Assembly: GCF_026191635.1 (NCBI RefSeq)
Contig: NZ_JAKRRW010000002.1
Coordinates: 62,001 to 126,000, forward strand
DNA from: Photobacterium obscurum
GTDB taxonomy: Bacteria; Pseudomonadota; Gammaproteobacteria; Enterobacterales; Vibrionaceae
DNA: 64,000 nucleotides
Direction: 5' to 3'
Shown here: positions 36,763 through 47,000 of the stretch, piece after piece
Layout of the letters: every line of letters starts with the position of its first letter
Numbering within the stretch: position 1 is the stretch's first letter
Position numbers and translations under genes: made by a program
Notes under the pieces: generated by a model
What the model was told of the DNA's origin: nothing
The model's database searches: none
Seen by the model: only the letters and a program-made list of their open reading frames with translations

Positions 36763-39087
36763 TTAAAACGTAACACCAATAGTCACGGTAGCGACATTTG
36801 ACAGCATGCCATTTTCATCCGTTACCTGATAGCTGAACGAATTATCAGTCACTCGGAAAGCCCGGTAGCTAAATGTTCCGTCACCATTATCCGTTAGCGA
36901 GCCATTACGAGAGTTTGGCTGGCTAACAATAATAACCGAACTCGGATCTATCGGATAGGTACCGGCCTGATCATTGGCTAGGACATCGATGGCGATAGGT
37001 CTGCGGTATGAACCAGACACGCTATCATCAACAGCTTCTGCCGCTTCAACAGGACCAGATGTTTCATCGATCTCACCGCCGTTAAGAAATGGTTGTATTG
37101 CCGGTAGGTTTTTTGCCGATCGTCCGTTAGCACCGATGGCCGGCAATTCAAGCCATTTTTCAATGGAACGACCACTGCCGTCATCTTGGACTGTAAACTC
37201 ATCACCAATTCCACCCACGGGTACAAATAGTTGTGGGCGATCAAACGGCGCTTTTTCCCAGCGTACACGTTCGTCGGTGAGCGATTTCATAAATGCAACA
37301 AGGTCATGTTTTTCATCTTCAGTAAGCCCCAGTGATCGAATGTCAGGATCAAGGTTAGAGGTTGTGTTGTTACCGTCAAACCCCGTAGAATCTGAGCTAC
37401 TATCACCAGTTCGATTACCACCACGGTTGTAGAAGTTCACTACTTGTATTAATGAAGACATACCACCATTGTGCATGTATGGGCCTGTCAGCTCTACATT
37501 ACGTAGTCCTGGAACTTTGAAAGCACCAAATACCGCATCCCTTTCATAAGGATCGACAGGGTCTTCTGGATTTTCTTCAAAGGTTGAAGGGTCGACTTCG
37601 AAGTTATCCGGGGCATTTTTACCAGCTGCAATATCTTTTGCTTGTTGAGTGAATGAGAGAGGGTTACCCCAAGGGTCTTCGCCACCAACACCAATGTCTT
37701 CTTTGGTTGGACGCACCCCGATATTGTAAAAACCATTATCATAAAGCGCGATATGGTTGTCACTCATAACCATTCTTTCAACAAGTCCTTCTTCCTCTTC
37801 TTCACCGATTAAGTGTGTGGCTGCCTTAGAGAATTCTGGACCGCTATGACAGTTTGCGCACTTACCTTTACCAAGGAAAATTCCCATCCCACGTAATTCT
37901 GAGGCAGTTAATGCCGTAGAGTCGCCGTCCATATATCTATCGAACCGTGAATCATCAGAAATTAACGTACTTTCATACAATTGAATCGCGAGCCCCCAGA
38001 ATAGGGAGAAATTGTTCTCTATCTGGGTAAAACCGTCACTCATTTGCGGACTCATCCAGTACTCGTTATTAAAAGCATCCATAACCATTGTACGATAAGT
38101 AGGTATTAGGCCATTAGATGGGTGGGCACTTATAAGTCCAAGCTGGCTATCTGAACGATCAACTTGTTGTAAGGCCAAAGGTTTTAAATCAAGAAGCTTT
38201 TTGGCCATCATCTGGAACGATTTTCCGTCGCAGGTCATTTCGAACGGGCTAGTAACAGGGCCAACGGCTTGTGAAGCGGCACTTGAATTGATAAGAGCAA
38301 CTTTTTTAGGTATAAGCTTGTTGGTTTTTATGTCATAACGGAGAACATGGGCGTCTTTGTTTCTGAGCCCAAAGGGATCGACACCATTAAATGTATTATT
38401 GGCTCTACCATCCCAAAAGTTTCTGAAATTAAATATTGCATTGATAACGGTTGGCGTATTTCGTGGTTCAACCTTTCGTGTTGCAATATGTACCACATTA
38501 AAGATATCTGCGTCGGTAGTGCAGTTTTCTTTGCCGTCATTAAACTCTGGCGGATATTCATTACCTGATAGGTCAGTAAAGGTAGATGCAAATACCCCCT
38601 GTGAAGATGTAACATCATTGCTATCAAACAGAACGGTTGATTTACGATCATCAGGATTTTCATATTTCCTGAACGGAAAGTCTGATGCAGTAAGTGTGTA
38701 GTTTGGTCCTCCGGCTCCCCCTGAAAGAGTAGGGTCAAATTTTCCTTGAAATAATGGGTCGGTATGGTTGAGGCTTGGGCTTAGCTGGTTCTTCTGCCGA
38801 CTATCTGCGCCAGCATTAAAGTGGCAACTACCGCAACTTTGCCCCTGACTTCCTACTTGCATGTCCCAAAATAGTGCCTTACCCAGTTTGATTGCTGCTT
38901 TTTTGTTTTTGACATACTCCTCTAGACCTGGAACTGGTGCTGGTTGAATCCCCTTCAATGAGCCAATTGAAGGGGGCTCAACCGGTTCGGCTTCAGCATA
39001 AACCAGGCTATTTGACAGTCCGAATATGCACCCTGCTGTTATTAGCACGCCGAGGTGGTGGCGCTTTAATGTATATTTATATTTCAT
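36763..39087 (-). CDS. Dihaem cytochrome c peroxidase-like protein with Ig-like tail
   Basis: 774 residues, far longer than the usual 330-460 of the CcpA/MauG family. Signal peptide, then haem 1 site CGSCH (85-89), haem 2 site CANCH (410-414), VPGLRNVELTGPYMHNGG (a typical distal block) and LTEDEKHDLVAFMKSLTD near the end of the enzyme part. The region between the haems is enlarged. Residues about 690-774 form an Ig/cadherin-like beta domain (AIDVLANDQAG, NGSLTDNGDGTFSYRA, FSYQVTDENG). It is probably periplasmic or surface-exposed, and reduces peroxide or modifies a partner oxidatively. Which one is unclear. AGGAG precedes ATG. Confidence 0.83.
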   Translation of the reverse strand: MKYKYTLKRHHLGVLITAGCIFGLSNSLVYAEAEPVEPPSIGSLKGIQPAPVPGLEEYVKNKKAAIKLGKALFWDMQVGSQGQSCGSCHFNAGADSRQKNQLSPSLNHTDPLFQGKFDPTLSGGAGGPNYTLTASDFPFRKYENPDDRKSTVLFDSNDVTSSQGVFASTFTDLSGNEYPPEFNDGKENCTTDADIFNVVHIATRKVEPRNTPTVINAIFNFRNFWDGRANNTFNGVDPFGLRNKDAHVLRYDIKTNKLIPKKVALINSSAASQAVGPVTSPFEMTCDGKSFQMMAKKLLDLKPLALQQVDRSDSQLGLISAHPSNGLIPTYRTMVMDAFNNEYWMSPQMSDGFTQIENNFSLFWGLAIQLYESTLISDDSRFDRYMDGDSTALTASELRGMGIFLGKGKCANCHSGPEFSKAATHLIGEEEEEGLVERMVMSDNHIALYDNGFYNIGVRPTKEDIGVGGEDPWGNPLSFTQQAKDIAAGKNAPDNFEVDPSTFEENPEDPVDPYERDAVFGAFKVPGLRNVELTGPYMHNGGMSSLIQVVNFYNRGGNRTGDSSSDSTGFDGNNTTSNLDPDIRSLGLTEDEKHDLVAFMKSLTDERVRWEKAPFDRPQLFVPVGGIGDEFTVQDDGSGRSIEKWLELPAIGANGRSAKNLPAIQPFLNGGEIDETSGPVEAAEAVDDSVSGSYRRPIAIDVLANDQAGTYPIDPSSVIIVSQPNSRNGSLTDNGDGTFSYRAFRVTDNSFSYQVTDENGMLSNVATVTIGVTF

Positions 39088-39621
39088 TACTCGCTCCTAG
39101 CTTCCATTCATAATGATGAAAAATATATTTGAGTAACGAGCTTTTCACCCGCCATCTAATAATGGCTGTGATTTAATTTCTTAATTATTATTTTTGTGAA
39201 AACCAAGAGAGTGCAAATTTAATTTGGCTGGTATGTGGTTGTAGTTGGATATACTAAAGATCGGTTGTTGTTTTAATATCAAGATTGTTGTTTTTGATAT
39301 TAAGCTAATTATTGAATGTTAGACAGAGCTGTAAATACAGCTATAGGAATTGTTGTTCGAGCTTTATGGGTATCCAAATTTATAGTTTACTTCAGATGGT
39401 TATTGATTAGTGTGTTGTAATTTATGCGGGTGTGAGTTGATATAGACAGGCTGGCTTGAAGATGATTATATTTACAGTTGATACTACTTATGTAGTGAAT
39501 TTGGTTATTTTATCATTTGTGGTAAATGATAAAATAAAGTATTCCTCATATATAGCCATGGAATTAACATGGTTATGTTTCTTAAAAATAAAATTTTGCG
39601 CGTATGTTATTATATTAATCG
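39088..39621. other. Long AT-rich region upstream of the peroxidase gene
   Basis: About 530 bases. It holds an inverted repeat (39273-39303), the palindrome AGCTGTAAATACAGCT (39327-39342) and a 68-codon open frame at 39456-39662 whose AT-rich, hydrophobic product and lack of a ribosome site argue against a gene. Confidence 0.5.
39273..39303. promoter_or_regulatory. 10-bp inverted repeat upstream of the peroxidase gene
   Basis: TTAATATCAA and TTGATATTAA separated by 11 bases, about 190 bases before the start codon. It could be a regulator site or an RNA hairpin. The half-sites resemble FNR halves but the order and spacing do not fit an FNR box. Confidence 0.35.
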
Positions 39622-39655
39622 TAAAAAAGCACAGCTTATACTGTGCTTTTTTTAT
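39622..39655 (-). terminator. Terminator of the OFA transporter gene
   Basis: AAAAAAGCACAG-CTTATA-CTGTGCTTTTTT; A and T runs on both sides, so it can act in both directions. Confidence 0.88.
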
Positions 39656-39667
39656 TTTGTAAATTGT

Positions 39668-40894
39668 TTATGCTTGCGCTAACTTTTTCTCTAGTGCTTC
39701 GGCATCAACAGGCTTAGTGATAAAGGACAGAATCACGGCAACGGCCATCATGATAGCGCAGATGGTGTAGGCAAGTGTGTACGTACCAGTAGTATCAACT
39801 GCAACTGCCGCAACAACAGGGCCGATAAAGCCACTGATACCCCATGCCGTGTAAAGTACGCCATAGTTTGCACCGTAGTTTTTCAGGCCGTAGTAGTCTG
39901 CTGTAATGGATGGGAATACGGCAAGAAGCGTACCGTAGCCGATACCAGCTAGTGCCGCGCCAACCATTAGTGTGAAATCAGACTGGAAGCTCGCGAACAT
40001 CGCCATGTTGATACCTTGCATGATGAATGCAAGCATCAGAGTTTTAACACCACCAATTTTGTCAGACAGCATACCTGCTGCAATGCGGCCGCCAGAGTTG
40101 AAGATAGATAGGATTACAACCAGGTAAGCCGCCTCAGTAATATTCGCTTGGGCCGCAGCAATAGACGTGATGTTACCAATGACCATCAGACCAGCAGAAG
40201 ATGCTAGGGCAAACATCAGCCACAATGAGTAGAACTGAGGTGTTTTCAGCATTGCACGCCAGTTGATATCAACTGGCTTAGCTGTTGCTTTGTTTGCGGT
40301 CCCTGCAGGAGCTTCTGGCGTATAAGTGGCTGGCGGATTGGAGATAGTGCAAGCTAGAGGAACCGCAATAAGCAGAACAGCAACACCTAGGATAAGGAAG
40401 CTGGTGTTAATGCCAAAGCCGTCAATGAGTGCAGAGGTTAGCGGGGCAAGATATACCGCCGCTAGACCAAAACCTGCAGCAATCAGACCGTTTACCATTC
40501 CTTTTTTAGAAGGGTGGAACCATTTCATGGCTGATGGGGCCAGACACGCGTAGCCGAAGCCAATACCGCAGCCTGTTAGTAGACCGAAGGTTAGGATTAG
40601 AAGTACTGGTGACGTAGCAAAGCTGGAAATGATCATACCTAAGCCAACCATTACAGTACCCAGAATAAGGATACGGCGAGGCCCCATACGATCCTGAAGT
40701 ACGCCTGCTACCAGAAGTGATAGTGAGAAGGTGATTACAGCAACGGTGTAGGGCATCGATGCGTCGGCATTAGACCAACCTAGATCGACGACCAGAGCCT
40801 GCTTAAAAACACTCCAAGCATATAGAATACCCATACAAAGATTGATACAGAAACCTGCAAGCAGGATCTGCATAGCTTTATCAAATTTTTTCAT
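39668..40894 (-). CDS. OFA-family MFS transporter (oxalate/formate antiporter type)
   Basis: Inner-membrane permease of 408 residues with 12 hydrophobic segments. The N-terminus AGFCINLCMGILYAWSVFK and the loop QDRMGPRRIL are typical of the OFA subgroup. Members exchange small mono- or dicarboxylates such as oxalate, formate, pyruvate or lactate. The start was set at ATG 40894 (GAGAG upstream) because the frame before it does not match the family. No metabolic partner is adjacent, so the substrate is open. Confidence 0.88.
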   Translation of the reverse strand: MKKFDKAMQILLAGFCINLCMGILYAWSVFKQALVVDLGWSNADASMPYTVAVITFSLSLLVAGVLQDRMGPRRILILGTVMVGLGMIISSFATSPVLLILTFGLLTGCGIGFGYACLAPSAMKWFHPSKKGMVNGLIAAGFGLAAVYLAPLTSALIDGFGINTSFLILGVAVLLIAVPLACTISNPPATYTPEAPAGTANKATAKPVDINWRAMLKTPQFYSLWLMFALASSAGLMVIGNITSIAAAQANITEAAYLVVILSIFNSGGRIAAGMLSDKIGGVKTLMLAFIMQGINMAMFASFQSDFTLMVGAALAGIGYGTLLAVFPSITADYYGLKNYGANYGVLYTAWGISGFIGPVVAAVAVDTTGTYTLAYTICAIMMAVAVILSFITKPVDAEALEKKLAQA

Positions 40895-41202
40895 TTTTCT
40901 CTCAATCACCACGACAAATGCAGCCAGGAAACATTGCTGCAGCATAGGCTCTAATTTTTTTTGGTATTTATCAACAAAAGTTGCATTGTTGATAGGATGC
41001 GCGGATTCTATCAACTTTTTTTTAATAGAGAATAGGTAGACATACATTGTTACAAATGTTTCGACTCTTTAATCTAATAAACCTAGTGAGTGGTAAGTGT
41101 TTTTTATTAATCTCAGTAGTTTATGGTTGGCTGGTGGCTGTGAAACCGTTCGGGAAACGAGGGAGGAATTTGTAAACCAATGTGTAATATATAAGCATAT
41201 TG
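40895..41202. other. Intergenic region with a possible small RNA on the plus strand
   Basis: It contains the promoter of the OFA gene. In addition, a strong plus-strand terminator (41203-41235) follows with no plus-strand gene before it. The stretch 41100-41200 includes CCGTTCGGGAAACGAGGG, which could fold. An RNA of about 100-140 bases is possible. Confidence 0.25.
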
Positions 41203-41235
41203 ATCCCCCCGTTCAAATGAACGGGGGATTTTTCG
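41203..41235 (+). terminator. Orphan plus-strand terminator
   Basis: ATCCCCCCGTTC-AAAT-GAACGGGGGAT (one bulge), then TTTTCG. Its T run is on the plus strand, whereas both neighbouring genes are on the minus strand. Confidence 0.65.
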
Positions 41236-41259
41236 TAAGGAATGTAATTAGCAATGACG

Positions 41260-41496
41260 TTAATTGGTTAAGATGCTGTAGATTTTGTCCTTTAGTTGGG
41301 CCCGTTCAAATTTGAGTTGGGAAAAGTGGGAGTCTTCCGTAGGAATATTGCTGCCTTCTAATCCTCGTATTCTATGGTCGAGTTTGTGGTATCTGTCAGA
41401 CATGGCTTTAAAGTTTTCATCCGCCATTTTTAGTTCCTGAATCTTGTCCTGCATATCTGGGAACTCAATGAAGAGTGCGTGATTTTCACCTAACAT
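41260..41496 (-). CDS. YdcH/DUF465-like small helical protein
   Basis: 78 residues from ATG 41496. The sequence FIEFPDMQDKIQELKMADENF, then YHKLDHRIRGLEG and LKFERAQLKDKIYSIL is the YdcH (DUF465) pattern, a small antiparallel coiled-coil hairpin of unknown function. The frame extends another 47 codons upstream, but that part contains Cys-rich, non-matching sequence; GGGGTA lies before the chosen ATG. Single-gene unit. Confidence 0.85.
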   Translation of the reverse strand: MLGENHALFIEFPDMQDKIQELKMADENFKAMSDRYHKLDHRIRGLEGSNIPTEDSHFSQLKFERAQLKDKIYSILTN

Positions 41497-41694
41497 CTTA
41501 ATACCCCATACGTTTTGTGTGTTTAGCCCTGCTTTTTCTATGTGTATTATTATGTTCATATCAAGCTGCGGGAAACGAGTTGATATGAGAACTTTCCATG
41601 CGCACCCTGAGCAAAATGGCAAGAAGGCCTTATACATTATCTGTTTGTATTAATCATAGAACGTAAATGCGGGATTTAGGTGAATTAAGGCAAG

Positions 41695-41730
41695 AAAAAA
41701 GCCCAAGTGACATTGTCACTTGGGCTTTTC
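41695..41730 (-). terminator. Terminator of gltS
   Basis: AAAAGCCCAAGTGAC-ATT-GTCACTTGGGCTTTT, a perfect 15-base stem with flanking A/T runs. Confidence 0.92.
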
Positions 41731-41744
41731 AATTATCAGTCTTG

Positions 41745-42968
41745 TTAGTTTATAAAGCTGATATAGGTTTGCAATACAATTAAGTTCGCAATATCAATGA
41801 AGAAGGCCCCAACAATTGGTACAACCATAAATGCCTGCGGTGAAGGTCCATTTCTTGATACCAGCGAGCCCATATTCATTACAGCTGTTGGTGTCGCACC
41901 CATACCAAAGCCACAATGACCGCCTGAAATGATAGCCGCATCATAAGTTTTCCCCATTAGGCGGAAAGTTACAAAATAAGCAAAAATCGCCAGGGTAATG
42001 GTCTGTACTGACAAGATCAGTAGCATTGGTAGCGCAAGCTCAAGCAGCTCCCAAAGCTGCAGACTCATCAGCGCCATAGCCAAGAATAGTGACAGTGATA
42101 TTGTCCCCAGGGCATCGACCGTTTCTTTGTTAACTTTGTATACCTTGGTGGTCTCACATACGTTAGTGATAAACACACCGATAAACAGGGCATAAACGAA
42201 ATCAGGAATACGCAGCCAATTTACACCGAAACTATCGATGAACTCTTTTACATGTGAAGCGCCAGCAACACATACAAGAAGAATAAAGAGTACCTCAATG
42301 GAGTTTTTCGCGGTGATACGATCTTCTTCATGATCGCTATATGTCACGAGATCAGGGTGCTCGAGATGGTGGTGTTCCCCGTCACCAAACTCAGATTTTA
42401 ACTGATGTTTGTTGATTAGACGTTGTGCGACCGGTCCACCAATAATACCACCCATAACAAGGCCAAATGTTGCCGCAGCCATTGAAAGCTCAAGCGTGTG
42501 TAGTCCAAAGTCGCTAGCGAAGGTCTGTGACCATGCTGCGCCTGTCCCATGGCCTCCAGAAAGCGTAATTGAGCCAACAATGAGCCCGAGTAGCGGATCT
42601 AGGCCGAGTAGGGTACTGAGGCTGACCCCGACAGCATTCTGAATCGTGATATATAGTGTAGCGATACCAAGGAACAAAAATACACGGGTACCGCCTTTTG
42701 CAAGTAACTTGAAACTTGCAGCCAGACCAACGGTTGCAAAGAACATCTGCATTAAGGTGTCTTTGATGCTTAGCTTAAATGTGACATCTATGCCCTGTTG
42801 GTGAAGTATTGTGATGATGACCGCTACGATCAAGCCACCGACAATGGGTTCTGGGATATTATACTTTCTAAGAACCTTAACTTTGCTATTAATAAAGTAG
42901 CCAAGAAAAAGCACGATAATCGCAATAAGCAGAGATTCCAGCTCGTTTATTTGAATTATTGAGTTCAT
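41745..42968 (-). CDS. gltS: Sodium/glutamate symporter GltS
   Basis: Na+-coupled uptake of glutamate across the inner membrane. About 407 residues (E. coli 401), with two inverted hydrophobic halves. Family hallmarks are KYNIPEPIVGG (about 35-45), GLDPLLGLIVGSITLSGGHGTGAAW, and in the second half SGGHCGFGMGATPTAVMNM. A His-rich cytoplasmic loop (GEHHHLEHPD) lies between the halves. In-frame starts at 42983 (ATG) and 43001 (TTG) are also possible; none has a strong ribosome site. It stands alone. Confidence 0.93.
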   Translation of the reverse strand: MNSIIQINELESLLIAIIVLFLGYFINSKVKVLRKYNIPEPIVGGLIVAVIITILHQQGIDVTFKLSIKDTLMQMFFATVGLAASFKLLAKGGTRVFLFLGIATLYITIQNAVGVSLSTLLGLDPLLGLIVGSITLSGGHGTGAAWSQTFASDFGLHTLELSMAAATFGLVMGGIIGGPVAQRLINKHQLKSEFGDGEHHHLEHPDLVTYSDHEEDRITAKNSIEVLFILLVCVAGASHVKEFIDSFGVNWLRIPDFVYALFIGVFITNVCETTKVYKVNKETVDALGTISLSLFLAMALMSLQLWELLELALPMLLILSVQTITLAIFAYFVTFRLMGKTYDAAIISGGHCGFGMGATPTAVMNMGSLVSRNGPSPQAFMVVPIVGAFFIDIANLIVLQTYISFIN

Positions 42969-42983
42969 GATTATGTCTTTCAT

Positions 42984-43673
42984 ACTTTTTTCAGACGGCA
43001 ATTTTACTCTCTAAAACCCCCTGTGCCTATATTGCTTTTTTTGTCCTTATGGTGTAGTGCCTGCGATAATAACTTTGGGTAAATATTTGTATGGTTGGTG
43101 ATATATGTTCATGCTGTTTTTTAACTGCGGCCAATATGTTTCCAATTGTTGGTTGTTTGGTCTTGGTGTATTTAATGTCATATCTGTTAAAGTGAGATCA
43201 CACTGCTCATTTTATTTACTCGTCAATATCACCACTCGAACTTAAGTTCTTTTATTTCAATGACTTATTGTTTGTGGTTGATGTCATTTTATGTCTATTA
43301 CAAACATAATTGCTTATATTTCCATGTAACTATAATGTTGAGATGAATGTTTTCTGTATTAAAAACAGACAAATCTTCGTAATTGGTTAAATATTGATTG
43401 ATTGGAGATTTATTTTGGCAAATATTTTTTTTATTTTGTTGGTTTTTTTTATATGGTGGAAACATTGAGCATCGCATTGGACTCTTGTTAGAGTGTTTTT
43501 CGAGCTATTTTCTTGGTGAGAAAATAAACAAAATTAAAAACACGTAGCCAAACGCTGTTCAATAAATAAATTGAGCACCTCTAGAGTGTGAAGGTAGGCG
43601 TTAAGATCAATTTGGCGCTAAAGAGCTGGATTTTTGTACGATTGCTCATTAGCGCAGTTGTATGGAGTGGGAA
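42984..43673. other. AT-rich intergenic region, no gene seen
   Basis: About 690 bases upstream of gltS. It contains a short dyad GTGAGATCAC (43192-43201) and small T-rich hairpins, but no open frame with a ribosome site and no RNA family that I recognise. Confidence 0.4.
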
Positions 43674-44012
43674 TTATGATGAACGCTTTTTGAGCTTAAG
43701 CTCTTTTCTTAATTGCTTGATGTAGTCGATACGGTCTGGGTTGGCCGGTTTGGAATCAACTTTCATTTGATCAACAGTTTGAGCTTCACTTTCAGTGACA
43801 CAACGTCCATTAATTCGTACATGGGGAGCTTTGGTATCGATACTTGCCTGCTTTGAAGCATCTTCCTGAGCTTTAGCAATAGCTTCTCGGGCAACACTTT
43901 GATTTGTCGGTTCTTGAACAAACGATTTTCGTTGATAAGCAGGTTTCGAAGCACCTTGAGGCTGTTTGTCTCGTTGTTTAATGAAGTTGTCTAAATGATC
44001 ACTAAAGCTCAT
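43674..44012 (-). CDS. Small basic protein of unknown function
   Basis: 112 residues, hydrophilic and Lys/Gln-rich, without membrane segments. It looks partly disordered, with a helical end (IDYIKQLRKELKLKKRSS) that might bind nucleic acid or membrane; this is inference. A good AAGG site lies before ATG at 44012, which supports expression. It lies 80 bases after the GGDEF-EAL gene on the same strand and could be co-transcribed. Not recognised. Confidence 0.65.
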   Translation of the reverse strand: MSFSDHLDNFIKQRDKQPQGASKPAYQRKSFVQEPTNQSVAREAIAKAQEDASKQASIDTKAPHVRINGRCVTESEAQTVDQMKVDSKPANPDRIDYIKQLRKELKLKKRSS

Positions 44013-44092
44013 ATTGCTAACCTTAAGGGTATCTTGGTGCTGGGGTACATAGCCGAATTATATGCTCGATTAGGCGAAGCAACAAACGTAAT

Positions 44093-47000
44093 TCAACCCG
44101 TAACTTTTTCGGAGGTAAAAATGTCTTCAGGCGAGCTGAGATATTGAAGCTCGAATTCTTTCTGCGGCATCGGCCGTCCAAAGTAGTAACCCTGAAACTC
44201 TTCAACGCCAAGGCTCGCAAGAAATTTTTCCTGGGCTTCAGTTTCGACGCCTTCGGCAACGACTCTCATATTCAGATTATGTGCTAGTTCAACGATTGAC
44301 CGTGTGATCGTAATATTATCTTTATTCCTCGGTAAATCCTTCACAAATTCGCGATCAACTTTCAGGATGTGGATAGGGAAGCGACTGAGGTAGGCCAGCG
44401 AAGAATAGCCGGTTCCAAAGTCATCAATGGCAATTTTAACTCCTAGCGCTTCAAGTTTTATCAGTTTGTCTAATGCGATTTTAACATCCGACATGATTAC
44501 GCTTTCGGTAATTTCCAGCTCAAGGCTCTGCGGATCGCACCCCGTTTCACTGATGGCTTTTTGTACTGTTTCGACGATGTTGGAATTTAACAACTGACGG
44601 GCAGAAATATTCAGGGCAAAATGTAAATTGAAATTATTGTTTCGCCACTTTACAAGTTGTTCGCATGCGCTGTGGATAAGGTATTCTCCGACATCAATAA
44701 TTAAACCTGAATGTTCAAGAATTGGAATTATCTCAAGTGGTGATTGAATGTCTCCGTTTTCGTTTTCCCAACGAAGTAACGCTTCAACACCGCAAATGTC
44801 ATGGGTAATTGCATTAACTTTAGGCTGGTAATAAAAATGGTAACGACTTGTACCTATTGTTCTTCTCAGCTCTGATTCTAGTTGCATGCGATTAATGCTA
44901 TCCACCCCCATCTGCTGAGTATAGAAACAGAATTTATTACGGCCTTCCTCTTTAGCGCGATACAAGGCAATATCGGCTTGTTTTAAGAGGCTCTCTACTT
45001 CGTCTGTATCGTCGGGAGAGATGCTGATCCCGATACTACCAGCAATAAACAGCTCCCTGCTATCTATACATAGAGGTTTGCTGATATGGCGAAGGATGCG
45101 GTTGGCCATGGTGATAATATTTGCGGGCTCTACACTATCTTTAATAATGATCGCAAACTCATCTCCTCCTAACCGAGCAAGTGTATCGTCTTCCCTTAAC
45201 GCTCCATTGATACGCTTTGCTACCGCAAGTAGTACTTTATCGCCGATATCATGACCCAGCGAGTCGTTGACTTGTTTAAAATGGTCAAGATCAATAGTCA
45301 GTAAGGCGATGCTGGTCGAAGTTCGCTTAGCTTGTTGTATTGCTGTCTCGAGAAATTGTTGTAGAAGCGTACGGTTTGGTAATTCGGTCAACAGATCATA
45401 ATGAGCCAGTTTGTGCAGTTTACTCTCAAACAGTACTCTTTCGGTAATATCCTTACCGGTAGAAATATAGTGGCTGATCTTTCCGCGACTGTTGCGGATC
45501 GGCGAAATCGTTTTTTCTTCATATAGAACGGAGTTGTCTTGTTGCCGGCGGGCAATGACACGGTTGACGGTTCTGCCATCTTTTAATTGCTCCTGAACCT
45601 TACGAGCTTCTTTTTCATCATCAAGTGTCCGCTTAAGTAAAGTAGAGGACTGCGCGCCGATAATGTCTTTGGACTTCACTCCGGTAAGGTTTTCAAAAGA
45701 CTGGTTAACATATTCAATAATCCCACGATTATTGGTAATGATGATTGAGTCGTTACTTTGTTCAAGTGCACGAGACATGCTCTTAAGCTTTTCTTCCCGC
45801 TCTATCCAGTAAGTAATATCTCTAATATTTAGTAGTATTTCACTGCTAGAGTGGTAGAAGGTTTCTGATGCAATAAACTCGATATGGCGGGGTTTTAAAC
45901 TGATTAACTGAATACGAGCTTTTATCGCTTGCGAGGTTTTGCTATCACTCTTCTCGTGAACCTGCTGAACGATATCTTTAATTTGCTCTCGAGTCTTCTG
46001 TCCAGTGACAAGTTTTAGGAGGTTTTTCCCTTTTGCAGTATCCTCGTTAATGTTTAGGATTTGTCCTGCTGCTTTGTTTATCGAGTTGATCGTCATGTCG
46101 TCACTGATGGTGATAAGACCATCGCGGGCATGTTTCAATACGGTTGAATATTTCAAGGCAACGTCTTCAATGTCTTCCTTCAACTTCTTTTCGTCTCGGA
46201 GCATATGGAGAAGGTGCCAGGCAAGTACCATGCAACCTGAAACTAACGCCATAATTAAGATGCTGAAAATAGCGAATTTCACGATACGTTGTTGGGAAAA
46301 GGCCAGTTCAAGAACAGCTTCAGTCATATTCACTCTTGAGATGATAGTCCAAGGCAGATCTGTGCCATCAAAAGGTAGAGTAAACAGCTCTTCTCCTAAA
46401 AATTGATCGCCAGAGAAGAAACGGGTGAATGTATAGAGATATTCCCCTTCTCTGATTTGGCCGCTTTCACTTTCGTTGATTTGTTCCCAGAGTTGGCCAT
46501 ATGCCTGAAAGAAGTCTTGATTGTTTACTTGTTGCTGTGCTCCCATGAACTGCCAGGCACTCTCTGTTTCAGGACCTAATAACCACTGCCCTTTATTGTT
46601 AACGAGCCAGTTTTGCCCATTGTTCCAGTTATATTGCTGGTTCAATTCGAGAAGGTAATCTGCACCTAAGTAATTTAGTGATATTAACCAGCTGTCGCCG
46701 TTGATTACAAAGTGGCTGACAAATCGAAGCATCGGCTTGCTAGGCACCTCAACCTTGCCATTTTCCATATTCAGGTCAAATTGCGAAGTGTAGAAAGATC
46801 CTGGCTGAATCTTCAGTGCATTTTGTACATACGGCCGATGACTTTTATCTTGTAGTTGTTCTTCTCGTACATCAACCGCGCCATCTTTACTCTGGTTTAC
46901 ACGGATGATTTCCATTCCATTGGCGTCAATAAGCCTAACCTGATCGTAATAACTACGTGTATCAGCTAGTCGTCTGAAAGTGCTAGCTAATATAACCATC

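Noticed and set aside
39273..39303. Inverted repeat as an FNR box
   Set aside because: FNR sites are TTGAT-N4-ATCAA; here the halves are in the opposite order and too far apart.
39456..39662. 68-codon open frame with hydrophobic product
   Set aside because: Very AT-rich, no ribosome site, overlaps the transporter terminator; looks like chance.
41097..41315. 72-codon open frame on the plus strand
   Set aside because: Runs through a strong terminator and into the YdcH-like gene on the other strand; no protein-like features.
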